This document shows positions 41,895 to 50,452 of a stretch of 64,000 nt of DNA, piece after piece. Under the pieces are notes generated by a model. That model worked only from the letters and a program-made list of their open reading frames with translations, was not told the origin of the DNA and searched no databases. Source of the DNA: an uncultured archaeon (GTDB lineage: Archaea > Nanobdellota > Nanobdellia > Pacearchaeales > GW2011-AR1); contig CABMGO010000003.1 in NCBI GenBank assembly GCA_902385655.1, positions 176,456 through 240,455 on the forward strand, written 5' to 3'. Numbering within the stretch: position 1 is the first letter of the stretch; every line of letters begins with the position of its first letter. The position numbers and the translations under genes were made by a program.

Positions 41895-43053
41895 ATTTTT
41901 CTAAAATTTCTTTTTCAGCCAATTTTTCTTCCTTTCCAGATTTCATATTTTTTATAGTATATTTTTTAGATTTCACTTCTTCTTCACCAATAATAATTAC
42001 ATTTTCAATCTTTTTTGAGTTTGCATAATCTAGTGCTTTCGAAGGTGATTTGTCCATTAAAAGAACAACCGGAACAGATTTTTCCCGTAGTTTATTTGCA
42101 AGTGCTACTGCTTTTTCGTCTTGTGAGATTGAAAGAACTAAAACATCTTTGTTAGAATTGTCGATTTTGGAAATTAAAAATAAAGGTTCTAAACCAAATG
42201 ATATTCCTGTGCTTTGAATCCCATCAATTAAGAAACTTCCTCCACCTGACAATGAAACCCCTAATTCTTTTGCCCAGATCTCAAAAACTGAGCCATTGTA
42301 ATAGCTAAGTCCTCTTGCTAGGAAAGGTCTGAATTCTACTTCGACACCATAGGCTCTCGCTAAATCCTTTAACTTTTGTATTTCTTTGAAATAAGCATAT
42401 TTTTCGAAGGATTTTTCTTTTCCAGTAAAGATCTCTAAAAGTTTTTCTGCTTTGAATTCTTTTAAATTTTTAGCAACCTCCTCTTTAGAAAGCTTGTCTA
42501 GTTTGTCTAACTCTCTTATTATTTGGTCCCTGTCTCTTTCAGGAATTTTTTCTGTTTCAAGAATTTCATTTATTAATTTTCTATTGTTAATATAGATTTT
42601 AGAAGAAATTTTTAAATCATCAAAAACATTTTTTGCCAAAGCCAGTAACTCTGCTTCATCTTTTATTGAACTACCAATTATGTCTGCATCGCATTGGATA
42701 AACTGTCTTAGCCTTCCTTCTCTTATTGGCTCATCTCGGAAGTTATATCCGATTTGATATCGCTTGTAAGGAAGTTTTTGATTTTTTGCAATTCTTTTTA
42801 ATTGAAATGTAAATTCAAATCTTAATGCTAGCTTTCTTTCTCCTCGATCTTGTAATTTAAAAATATCTCTTACTGCGGAGTCTTTTTCGTTGTCTCCCCT
42901 AACAAATTCTTCTGATTCTATTATTGGTGTTTCTGCTGGCTCGAAACCAAAAAGTTTGAATTGATTTCTAATTACGTCCATCATTTTTTCTCTTTTCTTA
43001 GCATCTTCGCCGAGAAAATCTTCAAATCCTTTGACTTTTGTTGTGTTTACCAT
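41887..43053 (-). CDS. hisS: Histidyl-tRNA synthetase
   Basis: A 388-aa class II synthetase: motif 1 region from residue 9, motif 2 YNFRDEPIREGRLRQFIQCD (about residue 105), histidine-binding LARGLSYYNGSVFE, motif 3 region GGGSFLIDGIQ ... SFGLEPLF, and a C-terminal anticodon-binding domain (KDVLVLSISQDEKAVALANK). The anticodon domain argues against HisZ, the catalytically dead HisRS-like partner of short HisG. It is the last gene of an operon that begins with tRNA-His and hisG-hisE. Confidence 0.93.
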   Translation of the reverse strand: MVNTTKVKGFEDFLGEDAKKREKMMDVIRNQFKLFGFEPAETPIIESEEFVRGDNEKDSAVRDIFKLQDRGERKLALRFEFTFQLKRIAKNQKLPYKRYQIGYNFRDEPIREGRLRQFIQCDADIIGSSIKDEAELLALAKNVFDDLKISSKIYINNRKLINEILETEKIPERDRDQIIRELDKLDKLSKEEVAKNLKEFKAEKLLEIFTGKEKSFEKYAYFKEIQKLKDLARAYGVEVEFRPFLARGLSYYNGSVFEIWAKELGVSLSGGGSFLIDGIQSTGISFGLEPLFLISKIDNSNKDVLVLSISQDEKAVALANKLREKSVPVVLLMDKSPSKALDYANSKKIENVIIIGEEEVKSKKYTIKNMKSGKEEKLAEKEILEKFS

Positions 43054-43056
43054 CTT

Positions 43057-44010
43057 TTATTTCCTACTGTTTGAAATGTTTTGTTTATTTAAATAGGTTT
43101 CTTCTGACAAGGTAATTATAAAATCAACAACAAATTTTTGAGGGTCTATTCTAAAAGCAACTTTAAAATTTACTTCTTTTTCTCTAACTTTTCTTAAGTC
43201 TGCAACGGTCATACCTCTTGTTAATTTGCCATTAGTTTCTACACGAACATCTAGATTTTCCGTAAGATATATCTCCGGATTCAAAAGGTAATAAACTGCT
43301 AAAGCATCATAAACTAATGCAACTCTTTTTCCAGTTTCATTAATTTCCAATCGACTCATAAATTCCCCAACCATCTCCAGTATTGGTTTCTTTAGTTTAC
43401 TATCGATTTTATTAAAGTCTTCTTCAGACAACTCAACCTGATTACATAAATCAAGGGGAATTAAGGTTTTGCTCACGGGAAAATTGAAAACTATTTCTGC
43501 AGCAAGCGGATCATTGTATATATTAAATTCCGCTACCTTGTTCATATTACCGGGCACTTTTATTGCTCCGCCCATAATAATTATCTCTTTTACTTTTTTC
43601 ATTACTTCAAAATTTTCTTGAATAGCTTTAGCAATATTAGTCAATGGACCGATTGCAACAATGCTTATTTCTCCAGGATTATTACTCACAATTTCTAAAA
43701 TCTTTTCAACCGCGTTATTACTTAGGCTAAAATTATTCTCTAACTTTAGACCTCCCAAGCCATAATCACCCATAACAAATGCGGTCTTTAATTCTCCCGA
43801 TAGGGGTTTCTCTGATCCCGAATAAATTGGAATATTTTTCTCATCAAGAATATCTAAAATCCAACCAGCATTACGAGTCGTATTTTCAATAGTAGAATTA
43901 CCCATTACAGTAGTTATTGCTTTAACATCTAATAAGCTCGATTTAACTGCAAGCATTATTGCCAACGCATCATCTACTCCCGGATCTGTATCAATTATTA
44001 TCTTTTTCAT
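43057..44010 (-). CDS. Inosine/uridine-preferring nucleoside hydrolase
   Basis: A 317-aa IUNH-family enzyme: KIIIDTDPGVDDALAIMLAV (the calcium-binding DxDxxxDD cluster), IVAIGPLTNIAKAI and GGAIKVPGNMNKVAEFNIYN (second metal/substrate motif). It splits ribonucleosides to base and ribose. Overlaps the HAD gene by 4 bases and ends 3 bases before hisS. Confidence 0.93.
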   Translation of the reverse strand: MKKIIIDTDPGVDDALAIMLAVKSSLLDVKAITTVMGNSTIENTTRNAGWILDILDEKNIPIYSGSEKPLSGELKTAFVMGDYGLGGLKLENNFSLSNNAVEKILEIVSNNPGEISIVAIGPLTNIAKAIQENFEVMKKVKEIIIMGGAIKVPGNMNKVAEFNIYNDPLAAEIVFNFPVSKTLIPLDLCNQVELSEEDFNKIDSKLKKPILEMVGEFMSRLEINETGKRVALVYDALAVYYLLNPEIYLTENLDVRVETNGKLTRGMTVADLRKVREKEVNFKVAFRIDPQKFVVDFIITLSEETYLNKQNISNSRK

Positions 44011-44822
44011 ACTTTCTCTCCCAAGTAAGAATTTAGATACTCTAAAAAATCAATAACTCCTAGTGTGTAATCATGCTGGGAAACAAATCCACTAAGATTT
44101 TTTACATATTCCCTTGCCTGATCTTGAGAGTTATTTGGGCAACCAATTAATTTTGTATCTGATTCTTTGAACATACATATGTCTACAGATTCGTCCCCAA
44201 AAGAGGCAATTTTCAAACCCTGAGCAATTCTTTTCATAGGATTACTTTTCGATGCATTTTTTGGAACTAGAATTATGTTCCCGTACGACTCGGAGGTCCG
44301 GATGTCATATTTTTCGCTATAAATTAATTCTAATCTGTCCTTAATTCTGTTTAAGTACGCCCTGTCTACAAAGAGTACTCTTTCTTTAAACAACCGAGGA
44401 TATGCCGTCAAAGTAAACTTTCTTGTTTCTTCAAAATAGATTTTACTAGAACATTCTGAAATAAAATTTTTTGGTTCACGAACTAGATCATCCGTTGGAA
44501 TAAATTCTAACTCCCCTGCAATATCCGAAAGATTGTTTATCAGTTTCTCTCTATCAAATTCGGGTTGATCGAAGGATTTACCTTGTTCAAGTAAGGGGTT
44601 GTATACGCCAAGACCATTTTCATAGATTAGGAGTCCATTAAATTTAAGCTTCTCCCAAATTTTTAAAATACTTGGCAGAGAACGATTTGAGTTTAGGTTT
44701 ATTCTTGCCTTGGACTCTAATTTTCTGGCTAATGCTATGATTTTCTCAATTGGCGCAGTAAAATCGTAATTTCTATTTATCAGACAGCCATCTATGTCTA
44801 AGAATATCTCGAGATCTCTCAT
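44007..44822 (-). CDS. HAD-superfamily hydrolase (Cof-like phosphatase)
   Basis: A 271-aa HAD protein. Motif I is LDIDGCL (DxD at residues 9-11), motif II is a Ser/Asn-rich RINLNSNRSLP, with a Lys near residue 200, and motif IV is IASFGDESVDICMF. The cap is of the Cof/sugar-phosphatase kind. Substrate unknown; the operon context (HisG-HisE, nucleoside hydrolase) suggests a phosphorylated ribose or nucleotide. 4-base overlaps on both sides show tight coupling. Confidence 0.85.
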   Translation of the reverse strand: MRDLEIFLDIDGCLINRNYDFTAPIEKIIALARKLESKARINLNSNRSLPSILKIWEKLKFNGLLIYENGLGVYNPLLEQGKSFDQPEFDREKLINNLSDIAGELEFIPTDDLVREPKNFISECSSKIYFEETRKFTLTAYPRLFKERVLFVDRAYLNRIKDRLELIYSEKYDIRTSESYGNIILVPKNASKSNPMKRIAQGLKIASFGDESVDICMFKESDTKLIGCPNNSQDQAREYVKNLSGFVSQHDYTLGVIDFLEYLNSYLGEKV

Positions 44823-45214
44823 TTCCTGTTCTCCTTTCCAGTTAGGTAGTTAAAAAATGCTAATTTTTCTTTATCGCTAACTGTTGTTTTTTTAAGATCT
44901 TTCTCGACTAAATTTGGATCTTCAACTATTTGAAGTTTAGATTCCAAACTAAATGCAGAGACAATTTCTCTAGAGTATTCTAAACCTTCTTCATCCATAT
45001 CATAACTCTGCCCACACTTTGGTAAGCAATTAGTACTTCCTAGAGTAAACTTAAGTGGTTGATCATTTATTCTCAATTCAAAGTAATAATTAGAGAGTAT
45101 GGTTGTTTTGACTCTACCCGCTCTTGAATATCCATTATACTCTACGAACTCTGTTGTGAAACCTTCATATTCTGCAGACTTCCCAATAGCAAATGTTATT
45201 TTTTTATCTTCCAT
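44819..45214 (-). CDS. Hypothetical protein in the histidine-themed operon
   Basis: The track's ORF starts at 45250, but GGAGGG at the end of hisG-hisE is well placed for the ATG at 45214 (MEDKKITFAIGKSAEYEGFT), giving 131 aa. Strand-rich protein with a C-x3-C pair (NCLPKCGQSYDMDEEG). No family recognised; soluble. One base from the HisE stop and overlapping the HAD gene by 4 bases. Confidence 0.6.
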   Translation of the reverse strand: MEDKKITFAIGKSAEYEGFTTEFVEYNGYSRAGRVKTTILSNYYFELRINDQPLKFTLGSTNCLPKCGQSYDMDEEGLEYSREIVSAFSLESKLQIVEDPNLVEKDLKKTTVSDKEKLAFFNYLTGKENRK

Positions 45215-45215
45215 T

Positions 45216-46073
45216 TTATTTTTTATCCCTCCTTTCATTTTCTTTTTCAATATCCTCTACTGTAACTCCATTCTTTGCCATTATAACAAATAAAAAATAA
45301 ATTAAATCCGAACATTCCCAAATTAGTTCTTCTTTATTTTTGGAAGTAATAACTTCTGCAGCTTCTTCAATTAATTTTCGCTTCAGAATTTCTGGATCGG
45401 CAACCAATTTTTTTGTATAAGAATCTTCATCACTACTTGAAATTTTTTCATTAATTTTTTTTAATAGATCATTTAAACTGAAATTTTCTAAGGCTTTTGA
45501 TTCTTCTTTCTCTCTTGTACCGATTATAACTATGTCTGATTCAAATATTTTTTCATAAACTCGTAGTCCTGCTTCTTCTGCAGATTTTCCAGAGTAAACT
45601 ATTTCTATAACTAGGTCTGCCAGTCCTTTATTGAATGATTCTTCAGTTACTCCTGAAAGATAAAATTTTTCAAATGTATAACCTCTAGCTTCCAGTAACG
45701 AGAGATATCTTTTGGCAAGTTTCGTATATTTTTTATTTATACAAACTTTTAGATTTTTTGGAAGTTCTTCCATCTTTTTTTCTTTTGGGCCCAACAAGCA
45801 CAAGCAAGGTTTTCCAAACATAGCAGAATCATCCTCCCAGATAAACTTCTTCAAAATACTTAGTTTTGAATTTTTAAAATTAAGTAAAAACTCTTTAAAC
45901 AAATCTTCTCCAGTTATTCCTATAACCTTCTTACCTTCCTTAAGTAATCTGGTTACTATTGAAGGAATATCTTCTCCCCGAACAACTACTTGTTTAGTTT
46001 GAGGATATTCTGCAGCAACGATTTCTCTGCATCTTTTAAGTCCGGAATTTTTCGGAACAATGAATATAATCAC
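45216..46073 (-). CDS. HisG-HisE fusion: ATP phosphoribosyltransferase-like and phosphoribosyl-ATP pyrophosphatase
   Basis: A 285-aa protein. Residues 1-205 follow short-form HisG: VVVRGEDIPSIVTRLL, GITGEDLFKEF, then KKYTKLAKRYLSLLEARGY and the PRPP-site region SGVTEESFNKGLADLVIEIV. Residues about 210-285 are a HisE domain (SYTKKLVADPEILKRKLIEE, EEAAE and ECSDLIYFLFV, the metal-binding EExxE...ExxD pattern). HisG joins ATP and PRPP; HisE removes pyrophosphate from PR-ATP. The PRPP loop is diverged from the usual GSVE, so the substrate may have changed. It follows tRNA-His by 60 bases and leads the operon. Confidence 0.8.
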   Translation of the reverse strand: MIIFIVPKNSGLKRCREIVAAEYPQTKQVVVRGEDIPSIVTRLLKEGKKVIGITGEDLFKEFLLNFKNSKLSILKKFIWEDDSAMFGKPCLCLLGPKEKKMEELPKNLKVCINKKYTKLAKRYLSLLEARGYTFEKFYLSGVTEESFNKGLADLVIEIVYSGKSAEEAGLRVYEKIFESDIVIIGTREKEESKALENFSLNDLLKKINEKISSSDEDSYTKKLVADPEILKRKLIEEAAEVITSKNKEELIWECSDLIYFLFVIMAKNGVTVEDIEKENERRDKK

Positions 46074-46133
46074 AGCTTTTTTGAGCTACCATGTTATCCT
46101 CCAAGAATTATTGTTTACTAATTGATTATTAAG

Positions 46134-46205
46134 GGCGGAAGGTGTGAATCGGACACACGTCTCACGAGCCACAGTCGCGCATTCTACCATTGAACTACAT
46201 CCGCC
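46134..46205 (-). tRNA. tRNA-His(GTG)
   Basis: Acceptor GCGGATG/CTTCCGC with one T-T mismatch, an encoded G at -1 opposite discriminator C (the His identity pair), D arm GTTC/GAAT, anticodon arm CGCGA-CTGTGGC-TCGTG (GTG) and T arm GTGTG-TCCGATT-CACAC. No intron and no 3'-end duplication. The promoter candidate TTTTTATACCC lies about 30 bases upstream. It is on the same strand and just ahead of the hisG-hisE ... hisS operon. Confidence 0.95.
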
Positions 46206-46364
46206 ATAACTACGTTTAATTGTTAATGATAAGGGTATAAAAAGGTTTTTAGAAATGAAATTAGAGTTGCAACTAGTAATTTTACTAAATGTGCCGATAA
46301 CTCCAATTGTTTACCATATTTATTTTAGAAGAGGAGGGTTTTTATATCTTTCTGTTGGAGAATT

Positions 46365-46679
46365 TTAATCTTCAACTCTTTTTAATTTATGTTCCCACAG
46401 CCAAATGTAATTTTTTTTACTTTCAAGTGTGTACTGCTTCTCCTTCCCAGAAAGAAGATATGAAAGTTTTGCAATTTTTGTTCCTAAATACCAATTAAGG
46501 AGAATGAAAAGTACAGAAAAAGGACTTAAATAAAATTTTAGAAAACTTTTAAGAGAGCAAAGGTAATCACAATAAGGCATACTTCCTGCCAAAGGCAATA
46601 GGATCATCGGAGCTAAGACAAGCGTGGAAATTACCATTATGACCATTCCATAAACAAAACCCTTTAGTCTGTAGCCCAT
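46365..46679 (-). CDS. Small membrane protein
   Basis: A 104-aa protein with two transmembrane segments (VYGMVIMVISTLVLAPMILL; FYLSPFSVLFILLNWYLG), a C-x3-C between them (YCDYLCSL) and a charged C-terminus. No family recognised. The 160 bases between it and tRNA-His (46206-46364) show only the tRNA promoter. Confidence 0.55.
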   Translation of the reverse strand: MGYRLKGFVYGMVIMVISTLVLAPMILLPLAGSMPYCDYLCSLKSFLKFYLSPFSVLFILLNWYLGTKIAKLSYLLSGKEKQYTLESKKNYIWLWEHKLKRVED

Positions 46680-46728
46680 GCCTCTTTTTAATTGGTAAGT
46701 CTTGAGAAGTTTATAAAATCTTGTAATT

Positions 46729-47208
46729 CTATGGACATCTCACATAGAATAATTTGTCGGTTGGAGGGTTTACGTAGCAAGTATGTTGCTCATAGGTGTT
46801 TGTGTAGTCGTTATATTGGTAGTAGTAGTTAGGGCTAGCCTGATAAACTGTATAATCTCTTTTTCCATCGAAAAACCAGTTCGGACCAAAATGATTATTC
46901 TGATAAGTAGAATCGTCCCGACTATTTAGAATAACTGGCTTTGAATAATAGCTATTGTCTGCTCTGTAAGTGTATCCATAGGCATAATCTGATACTGGAT
47001 GTCGGTCTGAATTCTCGTTCTGGTAAATTTCGGACCCATGATACTGATTATCATAGACGATAAAAATTACCCCATCATTAGTGTCTAAACTATTTTGATA
47101 TAAGTCACTGTAAGTTCTGTGATGATCAATATTGCATGCAGAGCTAAAAGAGATAAATAGAACTCCTACCAGCAGTACACTCAAAAGCAAAGTTATTGTG
47201 TTTTTCAT
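46729..47208 (-). CDS. Secreted Tyr/Asn-rich protein
   Basis: The track's ORF begins at 47370, but the ATG at 47208 starts a standard signal peptide (MKNTITLLLSVLLVGVLFIS). The mature part of about 135 aa is very rich in Tyr, Asn and Asp (YDNQYHGSEIYQNENSDRHP; YYYQYNDYTNTYEQHTCYVN) with cysteines likely to pair. Exported or cell-surface. No family recognised. Confidence 0.6.
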   Translation of the reverse strand: MKNTITLLLSVLLVGVLFISFSSACNIDHHRTYSDLYQNSLDTNDGVIFIVYDNQYHGSEIYQNENSDRHPVSDYAYGYTYRADNSYYSKPVILNSRDDSTYQNNHFGPNWFFDGKRDYTVYQASPNYYYQYNDYTNTYEQHTCYVNPPTDKLFYVRCP

Positions 47209-47335
47209 AGTTCTATTAGAAATCTTTTGTTTATAAGATTTATTCAGATTTTTTGTCCTAGACAGGGAGTGAAAATAGAAGCAATGCCTAAAGTATGCAG
47301 AAAAAACTTCTCGCCGAATCTCGGACATTAGATTT

Positions 47336-47495
47336 AACGCTCCCTCCTGCTCGCAGTTTGCATTTCGCAAAATTGTTTATCCCTTTAAAATTAGTTTTGC
47401 TCAAAGCGAACTGCTCGGATTCGAAATAAAAGTTGCTACTTTTACAAGTATATCGAAGAGATTAATTGAATTTCACTTCATTCAATTCAATAGAA
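47336..47495 (-). repeat. E element at the 3' end of tRNA-Glu(CTC)
   Basis: AACGCTCCCTCC (tRNA 3' end plus flank, plus strand) occurs at 47494-47505 and at 47336-47347. Between: hairpin ATTGAATT/AATTCAAT with loop TCACTTCATTC (47465-47491), hairpin AAAAGT-TGCT-ACTTTT (47428-47443) and AAGCGAACTGCTCGGATTCG (from 47404). It matches the tRNA-Ile element in loops, block and order; the stem sequences differ but stay paired. Confidence 0.75.
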
Positions 47496-47668
47496 CGCTC
47501 CCTCCGAGATTCGAACTCGGGTTTCCACCGTTCCCCACATCACCTTTGAAAATTCGAGATGAATTCTCGCAGGAAACACAGTGCCATAGAGATGGCGTGA
47601 CAGTTGTCTCATCGACTCGTATCTTCCGTATGAGAGGGTGGAGTCCTTGGCCTCTAGACTAAAGGAGC
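47496..47668 (-). tRNA. tRNA-Glu(CTC) with a 100-base intron
   Basis: 173 bases: acceptor GCTCCTT/AGGGAGC, D arm GTCTAGAGGCCAAGGAC, anticodon stem CCACC/GGTGG, T arm CCGAG-TTCGAAT-CTCGG, discriminator G. Splicing between positions 37 and 38 gives loop CTCTCA+C, anticodon CTC, exactly parallel to the CTTTCAC loop of tRNA-Glu(TTC). The removed segment is 100 bases, long for an archaeal tRNA intron and without an ORF. No box D was found, so it is probably not a C/D guide RNA. Confidence 0.85.
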
Positions 47669-47867
47669 TCAGTGTTAAGAGAGAGATATCATTTTTAAAG
47701 TTACTCCAAGGATGGAAGCCTCTCTGAGAGGGTGAGCAGATTGGCCTTTTGCACAAATTAAAAGTTATATAAAATTAAAAAGGGCAATCTGCGAATAGGA
47801 GTCCTTGGCCTCTAGACTAAAGGAGCTCGGTGTTAAGAGAGAATTTTGCTTTTTTAAAGGTTGTTTA
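47669..47867 (-). pseudogene. Duplicated 5' half of tRNA-Glu(CTC)
   Basis: At 47826-47798 the minus strand repeats the first 29 bases of tRNA-Glu(CTC), plus about 15 bases upstream of it (a single change). The copy is then interrupted by a hairpin (GCAGATTG ... CCAATCTGC, 15-bp stem) before CACCCTCTCA, which again matches the tRNA anticodon-loop region. No 3' half follows. It looks like a broken tandem copy; a split-tRNA half is less likely because the intact gene is adjacent. Confidence 0.6.
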
Positions 47868-48731
47868 TTATCTGTCAAGCATCCCACATGCTGCTTCAAT
47901 ATCTGAACCTCGAGATTTTCTAATAAAACACTTCCAGCCGGCTTTAATTATTTCTTGTTTAAAGTGTTCAACTATTTCTTCATCTGATTTTTGAAAATTT
48001 CCAGAAGGATTAAATTCAATCAAATTGAAAAGCATTTTTTTTGGCCATTTAAATGAAATTAATTTTTTCAGATCTTTTTCTGAATCGTTTACTCCCTTAA
48101 TCATAGAATATTCAACCATAACATATTTTTTGTTATTGCTCTTATCTAGATATTTTTTTGTAAATGAGATTATTTCTCTCAATGAAGCTGCGCCAGGAAT
48201 AAGCTCTTTTCTAACCTTGTCAAAAGGAGAATGCAGAGAAAGAGCTATGTTGAAATGAATATTTTCTAACCTATCTAAGGTGTTCAGGCAAGATGTTGAA
48301 ATTGTTATTCGGTTATATGAAATTGGAAGTTCTTTGTGAATTCTTTCTGCGGCCTCAAGAACATTTTTTAGATTTAAAGTTGGTTCTCCCATTCCCATGA
48401 ATACGATGGATTGAATTTTTTTTCCAATTATATCTTGTGCAATTTTTGCCTGTTCAAAAATTTCTTCCGGTGAAAGATTGCATTTGAAACCTAACTTTCC
48501 AGTATAACAAAATTTACAACCTACGGGGCAACCCACTTGACAAGAGATACAAACTGTATTTTTTTCATCCTTACTTTGCTCCGAATTTGCATTCAGTATT
48601 TCTTGACTTTTGTTGCCTTGCATGGATTTCTTCGAAAGCGAATTCGTCGGAATAACCACCGCAATATGTCCCTTGTCGAAAATTAATTTTTTTGTTCCGT
48701 CCGAAGATTCTTGAATTTTATTAAGTGCCAT
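47868..48731 (-). CDS. RlmN/Cfr-family radical SAM methyltransferase
   Basis: A 287-aa enzyme: CPVGCKFC supplies the CxxxCxxC cluster ligands, SIVFMGMGEPTLN is the SAM-binding GEP motif, and RGSDIEAACGML carries the conserved C-terminal cysteine used in C-methylation. RlmN methylates A2503 of 23S rRNA and a tRNA adenine in bacteria. The protein is about 60 residues shorter than bacterial RlmN, at the N-terminus. Archaeal copies are uncommon. Starts 11 bases inside the MutS-like gene. Confidence 0.88.
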   Translation of the reverse strand: MALNKIQESSDGTKKLIFDKGHIAVVIPTNSLSKKSMQGNKSQEILNANSEQSKDEKNTVCISCQVGCPVGCKFCYTGKLGFKCNLSPEEIFEQAKIAQDIIGKKIQSIVFMGMGEPTLNLKNVLEAAERIHKELPISYNRITISTSCLNTLDRLENIHFNIALSLHSPFDKVRKELIPGAASLREIISFTKKYLDKSNNKKYVMVEYSMIKGVNDSEKDLKKLISFKWPKKMLFNLIEFNPSGNFQKSDEEIVEHFKQEIIKAGWKCFIRKSRGSDIEAACGMLDR

Positions 48732-50436
48732 TTCTTTTCCTTAAACTTTCGTATAAAAAGAGGAAATAATCTTTTTTTAAAGACTTTGCCATTTTTTCTA
48801 CAATTAATTCAGGAGTAGAATTTGCAAGCCTCCCAAGGACAGGGTTGTGGTCTACAATAAGCTCATAATTTTCTGTAAGGCCCTTCGCTTCAATCCCGTC
48901 AATTCTACAATTTTTTGGTAGGAAATCTTTTATTTCCTGACCGAGATGAGTCGCTATAATTAAAAAGCAGTTTTTGTCTAGAAAATATTCTGCCGTTGAA
49001 ACAATTATCTCCCCGGCTACTCCTGGCTCCGTAACTGCTTCGATTTCATCAGCTAAAATTAAAGTTCTTTCCCCAGGATTTATTTCAGACATTTGAGTTA
49101 AAAGAGTTTCAAATGCACCTTTAGACATCGAACCCTTGTTTTTTGCAAAATAATAAACTTCTGAGAAAATAGGAAGACTTGTCTCGCCTGAAACTGGCAT
49201 CCCCATAAGAGAAAGAGACACTAACTGAATTATGTGCTCGATTAAAGTTGTTTTCCCGCCAGAATTTGCTCCAGTTAAAATTGAACATCTCACATCTTTC
49301 AGATTAAATGAAATTGGTTGAGCATTTGAAAGAAATAAATTTTTTGATTTATTTATTTCTAAATTGGATGAAACTTTTGGATAATGAGATAGTTTATTAT
49401 TAAATTTTGAAATTCCAGCTATAAAATCAAAATAAATTAGTTCTTGTTCTAATTTTTTCAATAAATTTGGAATCTCTTTTATTTTTGCTGAATGTTTTTT
49501 TACCATCGCTGCAGAATTTGTAAATTCTTGAGTTGATTGTCTCTTGAGATAATTCTCAACTTCCTTTTCTTCCAATCTTAATGGAACTGAGATGTCAAAA
49601 AGTTCTTCTGGAATTCCTGACGTAGAAATTTCTTTTTCAATTAAAATCTGAATTTCTTTTGGAATTCCTTTGCTTAGAAGAGAAATAACTGAATCGCCCG
49701 AAAGAGTCATATTTTTTATTTGATTTAAAATAGAACTATTTATTTTATCCAAAGCAACTTCAATATCTCTTTGAGTTATATTTGTTTTTTGTTTTTCTTC
49801 AATTAATGGAAGAATTTCTTTTAACTTATTTCTCAATTCGGAAAGCTCTGCGTTCAAGTCTAATTGATCCAATTTTTCAATATTAAATTTCCATCCAGAT
49901 AAATTTGAAAGAAATCTTTCTAAGTATACATTCTCTATATCGTCGATAAAAACAGATTGAGGAAGCCTTTCAAGCGCAGTTTCATAATTTTCACAATCGA
50001 TTACTTGAACTAGATCATATCTTTCTAAACCATTAAGATCAGAATCTGAATTTATGAAAACAACTGGACAGCCGAGCTTTTGGAGCTGTATCAAAGTTGA
50101 TTCGCTTTCTGTGACAACACAAACGTCATATTTTGGTTTCCAAAATGGTCTAATTTTCTGAAGAGATCTTAATTCTGAATTATTTAATTGGGGAAGTGTC
50201 TTGAAGAAAGCTTGTCTTTTTTCAATTTCTTTTTCTGAGTCTGCAAAGTTGAATAATTTTAAAATTTGTTTTGTATCTGAAAAGATAAAATTGTCAGAGA
50301 TTAAGTCTAATACTCTCGAATAAACATCTTTAGCATCTTTTGTTTTTAGAACCATACTTGGCTGAGATCTAGCAGTATTTCTATCAAATAAAGATAAATT
50401 GTTCTCTTGTATAAATTTCAATACCTCTTCGCGCAT
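48721..50436 (-). CDS. MutS-related ATPase (MutS2-like archaeal branch)
   Basis: A 571-aa protein: helical core/lever region (residues about 100-370), then a MutS ATPase domain with Walker A TGANSGGKTTLIEHI, Walker B TLILADEIEAVTEPG and a THLGQE histidine segment. There is no mismatch-recognition domain and no Smr nuclease, so it belongs with MutS2/MutS5-like recombination or ribosome-rescue proteins rather than MutS1. Overlaps the RlmN-like gene. Confidence 0.85.
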   Translation of the reverse strand: MREEVLKFIQENNLSLFDRNTARSQPSMVLKTKDAKDVYSRVLDLISDNFIFSDTKQILKLFNFADSEKEIEKRQAFFKTLPQLNNSELRSLQKIRPFWKPKYDVCVVTESESTLIQLQKLGCPVVFINSDSDLNGLERYDLVQVIDCENYETALERLPQSVFIDDIENVYLERFLSNLSGWKFNIEKLDQLDLNAELSELRNKLKEILPLIEEKQKTNITQRDIEVALDKINSSILNQIKNMTLSGDSVISLLSKGIPKEIQILIEKEISTSGIPEELFDISVPLRLEEKEVENYLKRQSTQEFTNSAAMVKKHSAKIKEIPNLLKKLEQELIYFDFIAGISKFNNKLSHYPKVSSNLEINKSKNLFLSNAQPISFNLKDVRCSILTGANSGGKTTLIEHIIQLVSLSLMGMPVSGETSLPIFSEVYYFAKNKGSMSKGAFETLLTQMSEINPGERTLILADEIEAVTEPGVAGEIIVSTAEYFLDKNCFLIIATHLGQEIKDFLPKNCRIDGIEAKGLTENYELIVDHNPVLGRLANSTPELIVEKMAKSLKKDYFLFLYESLRKRNGT

Positions 50437-50452
50437 AGTAATGGCACCGATC

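Noticed and set aside
47527-47626. C/D box guide RNA in the tRNA-Glu intron
   Set aside because: A weak box C-like GATGA exists but no CTGA box D was found.
47487-47756. 89-aa minus-strand ORF
   Set aside because: It lies over tRNA-Glu(CTC), including the intron; no protein-like features.
47798-47826. Functional split tRNA half
   Set aside because: An intact tRNA-Glu(CTC) is adjacent and no matching separate 3' half is present in the window; a broken duplication explains it better.
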